Assembly (NCBI RefSeq): GCF_002288635.1
Contig: NZ_NRSW01000001.1
Coordinates: 3,801,852-3,865,851 of the forward strand
Length of the DNA stretch: 64,000 bases
Source of the DNA: Mucilaginibacter sp. MD40
Lineage (GTDB): Bacteria > Bacteroidota > Bacteroidia > Sphingobacteriales > Sphingobacteriaceae
Reading direction: 5' to 3'
Below are positions 9,617-20,002 of this stretch, in pieces; the first letter of the stretch is position 1, and every line of letters begins with the position of its first letter. The notes below the pieces were generated by a model, which was not told the origin of the DNA, ran no database searches, and saw nothing but the letters and a program-made list of their open reading frames with translations. Position numbers and translations under genes: made by a program.

Positions 9617-10369
9617 CTACACCCAATCTTTTATAAATTCGCTGAATGCTTCTTTATACTGATCGGTTACGGGTATGGTAAGTTCCCCAATTTGTAAGGT
9701 GTTTTTAGTAACTGCTGTAACTGCATTCTTTGCTACAATGAATGAGCGGTGAATCCGTATAAAACCTGAGGCGGCAAGCCGCTCTTCCAAATTTTTCAGG
9801 CTTATTAAAGTAAGTAAGGGCTTATCTTGATTTTTAAGAAAGATCTTTACATAATCCTTTAATCCCTCAATGTACAAGATATCCGTAATCTGAATTTTTA
9901 CCAGTTGGTAATCAACTTTTAAATAAATATAATTTTTTTCAATGTTTTGCTGTGCTGGAATAGAACCGGCATTTACGCTGGTGTTCTTTAACAGTTTAAA
10001 GTATTCAAAAGCTTTAGTTGCAGATTTTGTGAAGTCCACGAAGCTGAAAGGCTTTAACAGGTAGTCCAGCGCGTCAACCTTAAACCCTTCCAGCGCATAC
10101 TGATCGTAAGCTGTGGTAAAAATCACGCGCAGGCTTTTATTTCTTCCTGTTTGTTCGATTATCCTGGCGAGCTCTACACCACTCAAATCAGCCATACGGA
10201 TATCCAAAAAAAGCAATTGCAGGTCCGGCTGTTCATGGATCGCCTTAAGCGCTTCAATGGCATTAGTGTAAGTAGCCATTAAATGTAAAAATGGCGTTTG
10301 CTCTATGTAAGAGGTCACCAGTTTTAAAGCAACCGGTTCATCGTCTACCGCTATACAGTTTATTCTCAT
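9617..10369 (-). CDS. LytTR-family response regulator
   Basis: 250 residues: a receiver domain (1-120; phospho-acceptor Asp56 in LLFLDIRMADLSG) and a LytTR DNA-binding domain (about 145-245; the DYVKIFLKNQ and FIRIHRSFIVAK patterns). Its start overlaps the stop of the upstream sensor kinase by 4 nt (ATGA), so the two form one operon and a two-component pair. Targets are unknown. A 12-bp inverted repeat pair between the kinase and the divergent gene at 11788 is a possible binding region. Confidence 0.93.
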   Translation of the reverse strand: MRINCIAVDDEPVALKLVTSYIEQTPFLHLMATYTNAIEALKAIHEQPDLQLLFLDIRMADLSGVELARIIEQTGRNKSLRVIFTTAYDQYALEGFKVDALDYLLKPFSFVDFTKSATKAFEYFKLLKNTSVNAGSIPAQQNIEKNYIYLKVDYQLVKIQITDILYIEGLKDYVKIFLKNQDKPLLTLISLKNLEERLAASGFIRIHRSFIVAKNAVTAVTKNTLQIGELTIPVTDQYKEAFSEFIKDWV

Positions 10370-11415
10370 TGCAAATCCAGCGTTAATATCACGGTATAAT
10401 CTTTAAGCTTGAGGTCATTGATGACCTCAAGGATATGCCTGCCGGGATAAAGCAGATCAAGCCGGCGTTTGGTGTTTGCTACCCCTATCCCATTGCTATC
10501 TTCCAAATGTTCGGATTTATCTTCAAATAGCGAATTTTTCACTTCAATCTTTACCTGAGTTCCCAATTGGCTGATATCAATATAAATATAACTTGGATGT
10601 ACCGAACTAATGCCATGCTTAAATGCATTTTCGATAAAGGGTAGAAAAAGCATTGGTGCTATTTCGCGGTTCTTCATCCCTTCTTGCTTTTCGTAAATGA
10701 CCTGTACGTTATCTGTGAGCCGCAGCCGCATTAAGGCAATATAATCTTCTACGAATTTTATTTCCTTCTCCAATTCTGTAGTATCATTTTTTGTTCCGTA
10801 AATTACATACCGCATCATATGTGATAAAGTGTAAATGGCATCTTTAGATGCCGTTGGATTGATATCTGCAAGCGCGTATATTGTGTGCAGGATGTTGAAG
10901 AAAAAATGCGGGTTGATCTGGGCCTTTAGCAGAGACAACTCGGTGGTTACCTTTTCGCGGGAAGTCGCTTCAAAGATAACCTGGTCGGCTTTCATCTTCT
11001 TATAAAAAGAAATGATGGTGCTAATGCCCAGCAATACCAGAGCGGTCATCATTGTCCAGTAAAAGTCATGCGTATTCTTTGGATCCGGCTTTTGGTTAAA
11101 TAACTTACGTAGTGCGGCATTTGCGCCGGTTATATGGTCAAGCCATCCGTTTAAGTAAACGGAGACTATGACCAGGATTAATGATATAATGATAAAAAAA
11201 AGCAGTTTACCTTTATACAGTAACTTTGGGGTCAGGATCAACAGGTTAAAATAGAACAGGGCGGCCCAAATTAAATGCATGGAGATTCGCTTAACCCAAA
11301 ATTCACTGGGTAAGTTAAATGGCCAGGTTAACGGGAAAAGCGTATAAATGATCAGCCCTGCCACGATGTAAAAATGTACCGAGAGAAATATCTTTTTTAG
11401 AACTGGAGAACCCAT
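10366..11415 (-). CDS. LytS-type sensor histidine kinase
   Basis: The ATG at 11415 (MGSPVLKKIFLSVHFY) gives 349 residues. The frame is open further upstream to 11538, but that stretch lacks membrane-protein character. Four hydrophobic segments in the first ~160 residues are followed by the His_kinase block LKAQINPHFFFNILHTIYAL (phospho-His in NPHFFFN) and a C-terminal HATPase with PFIENAFKHGI and GIGVANTKRRLDLLY. It lacks a recognisable extracellular sensor domain, as is common in Bacteroidota LytS-like kinases. It is co-transcribed with the LytTR regulator. Confidence 0.9.
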   Translation of the reverse strand: MGSPVLKKIFLSVHFYIVAGLIIYTLFPLTWPFNLPSEFWVKRISMHLIWAALFYFNLLILTPKLLYKGKLLFFIIISLILVIVSVYLNGWLDHITGANAALRKLFNQKPDPKNTHDFYWTMMTALVLLGISTIISFYKKMKADQVIFEATSREKVTTELSLLKAQINPHFFFNILHTIYALADINPTASKDAIYTLSHMMRYVIYGTKNDTTELEKEIKFVEDYIALMRLRLTDNVQVIYEKQEGMKNREIAPMLFLPFIENAFKHGISSVHPSYIYIDISQLGTQVKIEVKNSLFEDKSEHLEDSNGIGVANTKRRLDLLYPGRHILEVINDLKLKDYTVILTLDLQ

Positions 11416-11580
11416 ATATCCTTTTAATATAAAAGTAGTATAAAAAAGTGCGTTTTGTTTCTCAGGCAAAACGCACCATACCGTTTCAAAACAGTAATCA
11501 ACTAAATCCCATCTCACCGGGATCGCACAAAGCAGCATATTTTTATGGAATAAAAATCGCCTAATAGACGGTTGGCGTTA

Positions 11581-11691
11581 TAAAATCGATGGAATGGTAT
11601 TTTTTATCTATCGTCGCTATCATCATAAAATCACCCTAACGATATGCCGAAAATTGCAATTAGTCCCACAAAATCAAAGCCATCGATTTTA
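11581..11691. promoter_or_regulatory. Paired inverted repeat in the divergent kinase/NTF2 intergenic region
   Basis: TAAAATCGATGG (11581-11592) recurs exactly as its reverse complement CCATCGATTTTA (11680-11691). The two arms are about 87 bp apart within the 372-bp region between the kinase ATG (11415) and the gene at 11788. It may be a two-site operator for the LytTR protein or the ends of a small mobile unit. Confidence 0.4.
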
Positions 11692-11787
11692 AAAGCGGTT
11701 TCGTCTATTTTTTATGCGCAGCGGTCTATTACCAAATTCTAAGTAGTTGAAATTGCGTTGATTTGAGATAAACCAAAATACAAAATC

Positions 11788-12303
11788 ATGAAAGCAGTAA
11801 TCATTGCACTGTTTATGTGCATTGCAGGTATGCAATTATCAAATGCTCAGGCCAAACTGCCAGGAGCGGCAGCCACAACCACCACTAAAGACGAGCAGGA
11901 ATTACTTGACCTTTCCAAAGCCAAATGGCAGTGGATGGCCGATAAAAAAGTGGATACGCTAAATGAACTGTTCAGTGAGAAATGTGTGTTTGTGCACATG
12001 GGCGGCAGTTGGGGTAAAACCCAGGAATTGAACACCATCAAAGGTGGCTTTATCTGGTATAAAAAAGCCGAAGTTTATGGTGCATCAGTAAACATTTTCG
12101 GCAATACCGCCATCCTGTTGAATGATATTGACCTGCTGGCTGTTGTAGGCGGTAATGAAGTTACCCATGCTTTTATGGTGACCGAAGTTTATATCAGGGA
12201 GAATGGCAAATGGAAAATGGGTTCACTAACCTTTTCTACGCTGTTAAGGCCGGTCAAAATGAATGGCGGAACAAGTCAACAACCAACACAACCACAACAT
12301 TAA
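11788..12303 (+). CDS. Secreted NTF2/SnoaL-like (DUF4440-type) protein
   Basis: 171 residues with a clear signal peptide (about 1-20, cleavage after SNAQA). The mature part (KAKWQWMADKKVDTLNELFS, then CVFVHMGGSWGKTQEL and a C-terminal VYIRENGKWKMGSLTFS) fits the cone-shaped NTF2/SnoaL fold, in which His and aromatic residues line a pocket. A function cannot be assigned; relatives include isomerases and binding proteins. It is 16 nt upstream of a Tat-signal aldo/keto reductase and probably in the same transcript. Confidence 0.8.
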   Translation: MKAVIIALFMCIAGMQLSNAQAKLPGAAATTTTKDEQELLDLSKAKWQWMADKKVDTLNELFSEKCVFVHMGGSWGKTQELNTIKGGFIWYKKAEVYGASVNIFGNTAILLNDIDLLAVVGGNEVTHAFMVTEVYIRENGKWKMGSLTFSTLLRPVKMNGGTSQQPTQPQH

Positions 12304-12319
12304 CATTAATCTAAAAAAT

Positions 12320-13447
<1,128 letters not shown>

Positions 13448-13545
13448 TTCAAGAGCGGTGTAAAGCACCTGAATGCAAGCGATTAAGGGAGTAGGTTGTT
13501 CGTAATTCTTTTTATTAATGATTTAAAATCAAATAATTGACTGCT

Positions 13546-14349
13546 ATGAAAAAGCTATTATTATCCATCATTGTGTTATTTATCGGGTTGACCGGATTTG
13601 CGCAGCGCCGTTTAGAAAAACTATGGGAATCTGATTCCCTTACCCTGAAAGGCCCGGAATCGGCGCTTTTTGATGCCAAATCCCAATCGCTTTATATTTC
13701 CAGCATGGGTGCAGGTAGTGTTGTGCAAATGGATCTGAACGGCAACATAATGAAAAGTGATTTGGTAAAAGGCCTCAATGCCAATAAGGGATCAGGGATT
13801 TATAACGGCTTATTTTATACTGCCGAAACATCGGCTGTTGCCGTTATCGATCTTGCAAAAGGTGCTATCATTAAACGCATACCAATCGAAGGCGCAGGGA
13901 TGTTAAACGATCTGGCCATAGATTCAAAAGGAATTGTTTATGTGAGCGATACCAGAACTGGCAAAGTACACCGGATAGAGGGTGACAAACCTGCCGTATA
14001 CCTCGAAGGTATACCGGGTGCAAACGGATTGCTCACGGTCGGTGATGATCTATATGTGGTAGGCTCAACGCTATTCGAAAAAGTAAGTTCCGGTAAAGAA
14101 ATCACAAAAATCGGAGATGGTTACGAAAGCGGTCTTGATGGTATCGTCATGATAGCCAAGGACGAGTTCATACTCAGTAATTACACGGGGATCTTATACG
14201 ATGTTAAAGTCGACGGCACAAAACAGGTATTATTGGACACCCGCTCCAAGGGAATAATGTCCAACGATATCAGTTATAATGAGAAGACAAATACGCTATA
14301 TGTTCCTTCATTTCGTACCAACCGCATCATCGCTTATAGCGTAAAATAA
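13546..14349 (+). CDS. Secreted SMP-30/NHL-type beta-propeller protein
   Basis: The ATG at 13546 (MKKLLLSIIVLF) gives 267 residues; a TTG nine bases upstream is less likely. There is a signal peptide (about 1-19, ending GFAQ). Repeated blade-like segments with GxxYVSDT-like strands (DSKGIVYVSDTRTGKVHRI, VGDDLYVVGSTLFEKV, YNEKTNTLYVPSF) fit the SMP-30/gluconolactonase or NHL propeller group. It could be a periplasmic lactonase or a binding scaffold. It precedes a propeller dehydrogenase and a cytochrome c in the same direction with short gaps, suggesting a periplasmic oxidation pathway. Confidence 0.75.
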   Translation: MKKLLLSIIVLFIGLTGFAQRRLEKLWESDSLTLKGPESALFDAKSQSLYISSMGAGSVVQMDLNGNIMKSDLVKGLNANKGSGIYNGLFYTAETSAVAVIDLAKGAIIKRIPIEGAGMLNDLAIDSKGIVYVSDTRTGKVHRIEGDKPAVYLEGIPGANGLLTVGDDLYVVGSTLFEKVSSGKEITKIGDGYESGLDGIVMIAKDEFILSNYTGILYDVKVDGTKQVLLDTRSKGIMSNDISYNEKTNTLYVPSFRTNRIIAYSVK

Positions 14350-14393
14350 GACGTCAACGAATCATTTTTCAAATCATTTTAACATTAACCGCT

Positions 14394-15560
14394 ATGAAAA
14401 AAATACAATTTATACCTCTCGCCGCCGTGTTGACCGGCCTGATTTTACTTGGGAATACCTATAAAACTGCGGCGCAAAACGCCGGTGACGGTTCAGTTCC
14501 TGCCATTACCGATGCCAGCGCTAATCTGCCTTTAGATAAAATTAAATTACCTGCCGGCTTTTCGATAAGTGTGTACGCGGAAGTTCCGGGGGCCAGGTCG
14601 CTGGTGATGTCCCCCTCCGGGACCCTCTTTGTAGGAACGATGAGGCAAGGTTTCGTTTACGCTGTAAAAGATGTAGATGGCGATAATAAAGCAGATAAGA
14701 GATGGGTGATTGCCTCAGGCATGAATAACCCCAACGGCGTAGCGGTTAAAAACGGTAATTTGTACGTCGCTGAGATCAGCAAGGTCACCAAATACACTGA
14801 CATCGAAAATCATCTCGCCAATCCCGGCAAAGGCGATGTTATCTATGATAAATTCCCCACAGAATGGCCGCATGGCTGGAAAAACATTGCTTTCGGACCG
14901 GACGGCAAGTTGTATGTTCCGGTAGGCGCTCCATTCAATATTGGTATGCCCGACGAACGGCACGCATCCATATTCCGAATGAACGATGATGGAACGGGAA
15001 TTGAAAAATTTGCAAGCGGGGTACGCAACAGTGTCGGTATTACCTGGAGCCCAACGACGAAAGAAATGTGGTTTACCGACAATGGCCGGGATATGCTGGG
15101 AGATGATTTGCCTCCCGACGAATTAAATCATGCACCAAAGGCAGGGATGAACTTTGGGTATCCCTATTTTCATGCCGGCACCATCAAAGATCCCGAGTTT
15201 GGCGGCACCCACCAGGCCTCTGAATTTACACCGCCGGCTCAAAACCTTGGGCCGCATGTTGCTTCGCTTGGTCTTAAATTCTATACTGGCAATATGTTTC
15301 CTGCAGATTACAAGAATCAAATATTCATTGCAGAACATGGCTCCTGGAACCGCACCAAAAAGAACGGCTATAGGGTCAGCCTGGTTAGCGTCAAAGACGG
15401 TAAAGCCTCAGGTTACGAAACATTCGCCAGCGGCTGGCTGGATGACGCGACCCAAAAGGTATGGGGCCGGCCGGTAGACGTGCTTGTACTCGCGGATGGA
15501 TCAATGCTGGTTTCGGATGACACAGCAGGTGTAATCTATAGAATTACTTATAAAAAATAA
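14394..15560 (+). CDS. Periplasmic sorbosone/glucose dehydrogenase-like beta-propeller protein
   Basis: 388 residues with a signal peptide (about 1-28). The body has the soluble quinoprotein sugar dehydrogenase fold marks: LPAGFSISVYAEVPGARSLV, GNLYVAEISKVTKY, FGPDGKLYVPVGAPFN, SPTTKEMWFTDNGRDMLGDD and FIAEHGSWNRTKKNGYRV. Family members oxidise aldoses or related compounds, many with PQQ. No PQQ synthesis genes are in the window. A c-type cytochrome starts 4 nt after its stop, which would serve as electron acceptor. Confidence 0.88.
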   Translation: MKKIQFIPLAAVLTGLILLGNTYKTAAQNAGDGSVPAITDASANLPLDKIKLPAGFSISVYAEVPGARSLVMSPSGTLFVGTMRQGFVYAVKDVDGDNKADKRWVIASGMNNPNGVAVKNGNLYVAEISKVTKYTDIENHLANPGKGDVIYDKFPTEWPHGWKNIAFGPDGKLYVPVGAPFNIGMPDERHASIFRMNDDGTGIEKFASGVRNSVGITWSPTTKEMWFTDNGRDMLGDDLPPDELNHAPKAGMNFGYPYFHAGTIKDPEFGGTHQASEFTPPAQNLGPHVASLGLKFYTGNMFPADYKNQIFIAEHGSWNRTKKNGYRVSLVSVKDGKASGYETFASGWLDDATQKVWGRPVDVLVLADGSMLVSDDTAGVIYRITYKK

Positions 15561-15564
15561 TGGG

Positions 15565-15990
15565 ATGAGAAGGCCATTCTTCCTCATCCTATTTACCTTT
15601 TTATCGCTCATTTCGCAAGCGCAAAAAAGAAAATCACATGTTACCTATAGGGTGACCGGAAAAGCGATATATGTAAAGCATTGCATGACATGCCACCAGT
15701 CAGACGGAACCGGCGTACAGAACATGATGATTCCGCCGTTGATAAAAACCGACTATGTACTTGGACCTAAAGCAGCGATTATTAAGATATTGCTAAACGG
15801 ACTAAATGGAGATATAAAGGTTAACGGGGATAATTATTCAGGCGAAATGCCCTCGCAAGCTGTGTTGAAAAACAGCGAAATAGCAGCAGTGTTGACCTAT
15901 GTGCGCAGCAGTTTCGGCAATAAAGCCAGCCCGGTAACCGTAAGTGAAGTAAAAAGCGCCCGGGCTGCCAATAAAAAAGCAGGGTTATGA
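15565..15990 (+). CDS. Small periplasmic c-type cytochrome
   Basis: 141 residues with a signal peptide (about 1-20, ISQAQ) and one haem site C40-MT-C43-H44 followed by QSDGTG. A distal Met ligand is available in GEMPSQAVL, the usual GxMP position. Probably takes electrons from the sorbosone-dehydrogenase-like protein encoded 4 nt upstream. Its stop overlaps the start of the flavodoxin gene (ATGA), so all belong to one operon. Confidence 0.88.
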   Translation: MRRPFFLILFTFLSLISQAQKRKSHVTYRVTGKAIYVKHCMTCHQSDGTGVQNMMIPPLIKTDYVLGPKAAIIKILLNGLNGDIKVNGDNYSGEMPSQAVLKNSEIAAVLTYVRSSFGNKASPVTVSEVKSARAANKKAGL

Positions 15991-16583
15991 AAAAGCGGAT
16001 CTTTCTATTTCTCCTTTTTGGATTGTGTTGTATGGCATGCTCAAGCGCACAATCTCAATCATCAAAAAAGATTTTGATCGTGTATTTGTCGCGAACTAAT
16101 AATACGAAAGCGGTTGCTCAAATGATTCAAAGCTATGTGGGTGGAAGGTTGGCAGCGCTTGAGTTGCAAAACCCTTACCCGGCAAATTACCGTCAGCAGG
16201 TCGACCAGGTTGTGCACGAGAATGAGACGGGGTTTCTGCCACCATTAAAAACCAAAATTGACAGTATCGAAAAATATGATATCATATTTATAGGTTTTCC
16301 GACCTGGGCAATGCAGATGCCGCCGCCCATGAAGAGTTTTTTACATCAGTACAATCTCGCCGGGAAAACCATAATTCCTTTTAATACTAATGCCGGCTAT
16401 GGGGTAGGCAGTGGCTTCGAAACATTGAAACAGCTTTGCCCGAATAGCACTGTACAAGAAGGCTTCTCAACCACAGGAGGGAAGGAACGTGATGGAATAC
16501 TCTTTGTTATGAAAGGCGAAAAGGAAATTCAGGTACGGGAAGAAGTGAACCAATGGCTAAGGAGAATTAAGATGCTAAAATAA
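15987..16583 (+). CDS. Flavodoxin-like lipoprotein
   Basis: 198 residues. The N-terminus is a lipoprotein signal (FLLFGLCCMACSSAQ). The flavodoxin fold follows, with the FMN phosphate loop in LIVYLSRTNNTKAVAQ and later FIGFPTWAMQMPPPMKSFL and FNTNAGYGVGSGFETL. A lipid-anchored flavodoxin outside the cytoplasm is unusual because most are cytosolic, but this form is recurrent in Bacteroidota. It may shuttle electrons to envelope reductases or act as a quinone reductase. The gene overlaps the cytochrome c gene by 4 nt. Confidence 0.85.
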   Translation: MKKRIFLFLLFGLCCMACSSAQSQSSKKILIVYLSRTNNTKAVAQMIQSYVGGRLAALELQNPYPANYRQQVDQVVHENETGFLPPLKTKIDSIEKYDIIFIGFPTWAMQMPPPMKSFLHQYNLAGKTIIPFNTNAGYGVGSGFETLKQLCPNSTVQEGFSTTGGKERDGILFVMKGEKEIQVREEVNQWLRRIKMLK

Positions 16584-16645
16584 TTGCAGTTGTGCAACTT
16601 CTTTTAGCAGCTCAACCAGAGGAACGATAACTAAAATCTATTGTT

Positions 16646-17125
16646 ATGAAAACTGAAAATTTTATAAAAAGGCTTTCCGGAGGAATATTGACCGGTATCA
16701 TTTTCGTTGTTTTCCTTCCGGGCAGTGCGAGCGCCCAAACCGGTCGAGACTCGACGCGATCAATCCCGGCAGGCGGATTCTTCACGGGCGGTACCGCCTC
16801 CGTAATCAGGATTCCGGCTGTACCGGAAATAAACTGTGGCGTAGCCAAGGTTAGTTTTCCAGCCGGCGTTCGCACGATATGGCACGCTCATGCAGGCGGG
16901 CAGATCATTGTAGTTGTTTCAGGCACGGCCTGGTACCAGGAAAAAGGTAAACCAAAGCAGGTTATTAAACAGGGTGAGTCGGTGATCTGCCCGCCAAATG
17001 TAATGCACTGGCACGGCGCTACACCCGATGGACCTATGGTACATACGGTAGTCACTCCTAATCTGGACAAAGGAGGTGTTACATCAGGACAGGCTGTAAC
17101 AGAAAAGGAGTACAAATCATTGTAG
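16646..17125 (+). CDS. Secreted cupin-domain protein
   Basis: 159 residues with a signal peptide (about 1-31, SASAQ). A single cupin barrel is shown by WHAHAGGQIIVVVSGTAWYQ and NVMHWHGATPDG, giving His residues for a metal site. Similar cupins occur with aldo/keto reductases and NTF2 proteins as dioxygenase- or lyase-like enzymes, but no substrate can be named. It follows the flavodoxin gene after 62 nt and is the last of the plus-strand run begun at 11788. Confidence 0.85.
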   Translation: MKTENFIKRLSGGILTGIIFVVFLPGSASAQTGRDSTRSIPAGGFFTGGTASVIRIPAVPEINCGVAKVSFPAGVRTIWHAHAGGQIIVVVSGTAWYQEKGKPKQVIKQGESVICPPNVMHWHGATPDGPMVHTVVTPNLDKGGVTSGQAVTEKEYKSL

Positions 17126-17464
17126 GATATTTTTTGCAAATAAACCATCAATATATTTTTGATTCCGCTTAACTATTTGCTAATTATAATTGAGCTTATT
17201 GCATGGAATGGTCGCTCCATGTCCGGGATGAATTAATCGTCGAAGTTATCGATGATCCGCTGTTCATCCGCTCTAAAGATAACGTGTTTCGACACGTCAT
17301 CGTTAAATAATGCCCGATGATCATTTTAACTGGTGACGGCAGTCATTATTTGGCATTGGATACATCACTACTTTTATTGTCTGAATAATACCGGCACACA
17401 AATACGGTCGGTGCGATCACAGGGTATGATCGTCCGTGGAGCTAAATTAATTTTAACAAAATAG
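17126..17464. other. Intergenic region before PAS histidine kinase
   Basis: A 339-bp stretch. The only frame worth noting is 35 codons at 17203-17310 (MEWSLHVRDELIVEV...), too short to judge. No terminator of textbook form was found after the cupin gene. Confidence 0.4.
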
Positions 17465-18523
17465 ATGAAGGATACCGACCTGGTCGCGGCGATTTACGAG
17501 CATATGGCCGACGGAATTGTGATCGCAGACGCAAAGGGGTTGATCTTGTCTGCCAACAAGGCGGCCTGCCTGATGTTCGGTTACGCCGGAGAGGAATTGT
17601 ACAGACAGCCTTTTGGGATCCTGTTAAGCGCTTCGGCCGCTCCCCTCGCTATGCGGTTCTGCGGCGAGGTGAAAGCACTTCAAAGGAATGGCTCCAGATT
17701 TCCGGCCCGCTTATCGGTAAGCGGGGTGATGCACCAGGGCCAGCAGTACTACGCAGCGGTCTTTTGTGATCTGAGCCGGGAGAAGGAAACGCAGGCCAGC
17801 GATGAGGTCCATATTTTCCTGCGCAAAGAAAGCGAGCTTAAGCGGATGAAGCATCGTTTCATCGCGCTGGCCTCACATGAGTTCCGGACCCCTTTGAGCA
17901 GTATCCGCTCATCGGCTGCCTTGATCGAACGCTATTATGACCGTTTGGACCGAACCAGGGTGTTCCGGCATTTACATAAGATTAAAAAGTCCGTGGGCGG
18001 ACTGATCGCTATGTTGGAGGATTTTTTAGAAATGGAAAAAATTGACAGCGGCAAGCTTCAGCCGGTCGGCCAAACGTTTGACCTGGCGCAGCTTTGCGGG
18101 GAGATCGTTGCAGAAATGCAAGAACAGGCACAGGCTGGTCAGACGATCACGTACCGACATACCGGTCTTGAGACAAACGTTTTTCTGGACAAGGATATGC
18201 TGCGGTATTGCCTCTGCAACCTGTTATCCAACGCGATTAAATATTCCGGAGATCAGGGCATCATCGACATGCGGTCGGTGATCTCGGCAGAGGACTGGCG
18301 GATCAGTGTCATCGACCACGGGATCGGGATCCCTGTGGCCGAACAGGCCCATTTGTTCGATGTATTTTTCCGGTCGTCCAATACGGTCAATATACCGGGT
18401 ATCGGTCTTGGTTTGCACCTGGTCAAACGAATCACCGAACGCTTACAGGGTAGTATCAGTTTTGAAAGCAATGAAAAGGCCGGCACCACTTTTACCTTGT
18501 GTTTTCCACCCCTCCATCACTAA
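17465..18523 (+). CDS. Cytosolic PAS sensor histidine kinase
   Basis: 352 residues without membrane segments. A PAS domain (about 5-115; GIVIADAKGLILSANKAACL) precedes HisKA (phospho-His138 in ALASHEFRTPLSS) and a HATPase with N-box NLLSNAIKYS, DHGIGIP and IGLGLHLVKRI. The PAS domain probably senses an internal signal or a bound cofactor. The gene converges with a single-domain response regulator and their 3' ends overlap by 32 bp. The two may be a signalling pair, although convergent partners are unusual. Confidence 0.92.
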   Translation: MKDTDLVAAIYEHMADGIVIADAKGLILSANKAACLMFGYAGEELYRQPFGILLSASAAPLAMRFCGEVKALQRNGSRFPARLSVSGVMHQGQQYYAAVFCDLSREKETQASDEVHIFLRKESELKRMKHRFIALASHEFRTPLSSIRSSAALIERYYDRLDRTRVFRHLHKIKKSVGGLIAMLEDFLEMEKIDSGKLQPVGQTFDLAQLCGEIVAEMQEQAQAGQTITYRHTGLETNVFLDKDMLRYCLCNLLSNAIKYSGDQGIIDMRSVISAEDWRISVIDHGIGIPVAEQAHLFDVFFRSSNTVNIPGIGLGLHLVKRITERLQGSISFESNEKAGTTFTLCFPPLHH

Positions 18524-18881
18524 GCATTTTTTTCACGGAGGCAAAAAGTTCATTTTCATCAAAAGGTTTGATGAGGTAATCGCAATAGCCGATGGACAGG
18601 GCCTTTGCCCGGTCGGCATTTTCTGATTTAGCGGTCATAAAAACAAAGGGGATATGCCCTGTTGTAGTACTTTCCAGTAATGCGCTGAAAACCGCATAAC
18701 CATCTGTTTCCTGCATCAGCACATCACAGATCACCAGGTCAGGCAATTCCAATTCGGCCAACCTGATACCTTCCGTTCCGTTGTTGGCGGTAATGACCAG
18801 ATAGCCCTCCAGTTCAAGTAATTCTGCTGTGTTTTCACGGATATCCTGGTTGTCTTCAATAAGTAGTATCGTTTTCTGCAT
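18492..18881 (-). CDS. Single-domain response regulator (CheY-like)
   Basis: 129 residues, only a receiver: acidic pocket LLIEDNQDIREN, phospho-acceptor Asp53 in LVICDVLMQETDG, then FVFMTAKSENADRAKAL and DYLIKPFDENELF (Lys). There is no output domain, so it works by protein contact or as a phosphorelay step. The 3' end overlaps the histidine kinase gene in antisense. An AraC gene lies 110 nt upstream on the same strand. Confidence 0.92.
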   Translation of the reverse strand: MQKTILLIEDNQDIRENTAELLELEGYLVITANNGTEGIRLAELELPDLVICDVLMQETDGYAVFSALLESTTTGHIPFVFMTAKSENADRAKALSIGYCDYLIKPFDENELFASVKKMLSDGGVENTR

Positions 18882-18991
18882 GTTAGATGCACCGTTAATA
18901 GGTTCGGATCAGCAATTACTGGTTAAATATCGGCAATAACCCGTAAAGTTACCCATCCAAAACACCTGAATAGTTATCCAAAACACGCAGA

Positions 18992-19882
18992 TCAGCGTTC
19001 CGGCTGCTGACGAAAGACCGAAGGAGATAAGGCCGAATGCTTTTTGAAAAATTTAGTAAAGGCTGCCGGGTTGCTGAAATGGAGTAATTCAGCCACACGC
19101 TTAATGCTCAGGCCCCGTTGCGCCAACAGCAGTTTAGCTTCAGCCACAATCGCCTCATCGATCAGTTGCCCCGGTGTTTTACCACAGGCGTTCTTGATGG
19201 CGTGGATCAGGTATTTGGGGGTGATAAAAAGCGAGTCGGCATAAAATTTCAGGTGATGCTCTTCCTTATCGTGCAAGACCAGCAGTTCGGTGAACTTTTG
19301 GTACAACTCCTGTTCACGACCGATCCGGTGCCGGGCATCGCCGGGATTTTTTTTGTAGATGGCGGCGGCTTCGAACAAAAAGGTAAAGAAGAGGCTGCGG
19401 ATGATCTCTACATGGTAGACCGACCCCTCATCTCCTCTTTTTTCCTTCAGTATCTCATACAGCTGAAGCAGTGGGGAGGCATCTTTGAAGGTAAGCGGGA
19501 TACAAAACCCAACCCGTTCGGTCAGGTAATGAAAGGCGTCCAGCAGGGATGGATCGATGATGTTGCGGAGTAGGAACGACCGGGTAAAAAACAAAAACCT
19601 GCCTTTACAATCCGGGCTGATCCGGGTGACCTGGATGATCGTTTCAGGACTGGCCCCAATGAAATCATACGGAGTGAGGGTCATGCGCCTTTGATCGACC
19701 ACTACCTCCAGCTCTCCTTCCACACAAATAAATAAGGCGTAATAATCCGGCCGGAAAAGCGCGTTGCCGGCCGTGAGGTATTCATCCGCTGATATAAAAT
19801 ACTCTGACGAGTGCCATTCTTCATTTGCCTGGGCAAGCATCGCCGTGATGGAGACTAAGGGTATATTTTTCTTGCTTTTCAT
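18992..19882 (-). CDS. AraC-family transcriptional regulator
   Basis: The ATG at 19882 (MKSKKNIPLVSIT) gives 296 residues; the frame runs on only to a TTG at 19903. The N-terminal ~190 residues form a cupin-like sensor part (DYYALFICVEGELEVVVDQ). The C-terminal HTH pair reads LKFYADSLFITPKYLIHAIK and IKRVAELLHFSNPAAFTKFF. It is on the same strand as the single-domain response regulator. Regulated genes are unknown. Confidence 0.9.
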   Translation of the reverse strand: MKSKKNIPLVSITAMLAQANEEWHSSEYFISADEYLTAGNALFRPDYYALFICVEGELEVVVDQRRMTLTPYDFIGASPETIIQVTRISPDCKGRFLFFTRSFLLRNIIDPSLLDAFHYLTERVGFCIPLTFKDASPLLQLYEILKEKRGDEGSVYHVEIIRSLFFTFLFEAAAIYKKNPGDARHRIGREQELYQKFTELLVLHDKEEHHLKFYADSLFITPKYLIHAIKNACGKTPGQLIDEAIVAEAKLLLAQRGLSIKRVAELLHFSNPAAFTKFFKKHSALSPSVFRQQPER

Positions 19883-20002
19883 TAAATTAAGAGCCTTGAT
19901 CAAAGATAAGCCCTATCCGGCGACTAAAAAGTGATGGACGGCATTAATTTAGCTGACCATGCTCCAACGACCCGGCTATAAAAAAGGGATATTTAGGATC
20001 TC

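Noticed and set aside
17203-17310. 35-codon frame before the PAS kinase
   Set aside because: Too short to separate from chance and without upstream signals.
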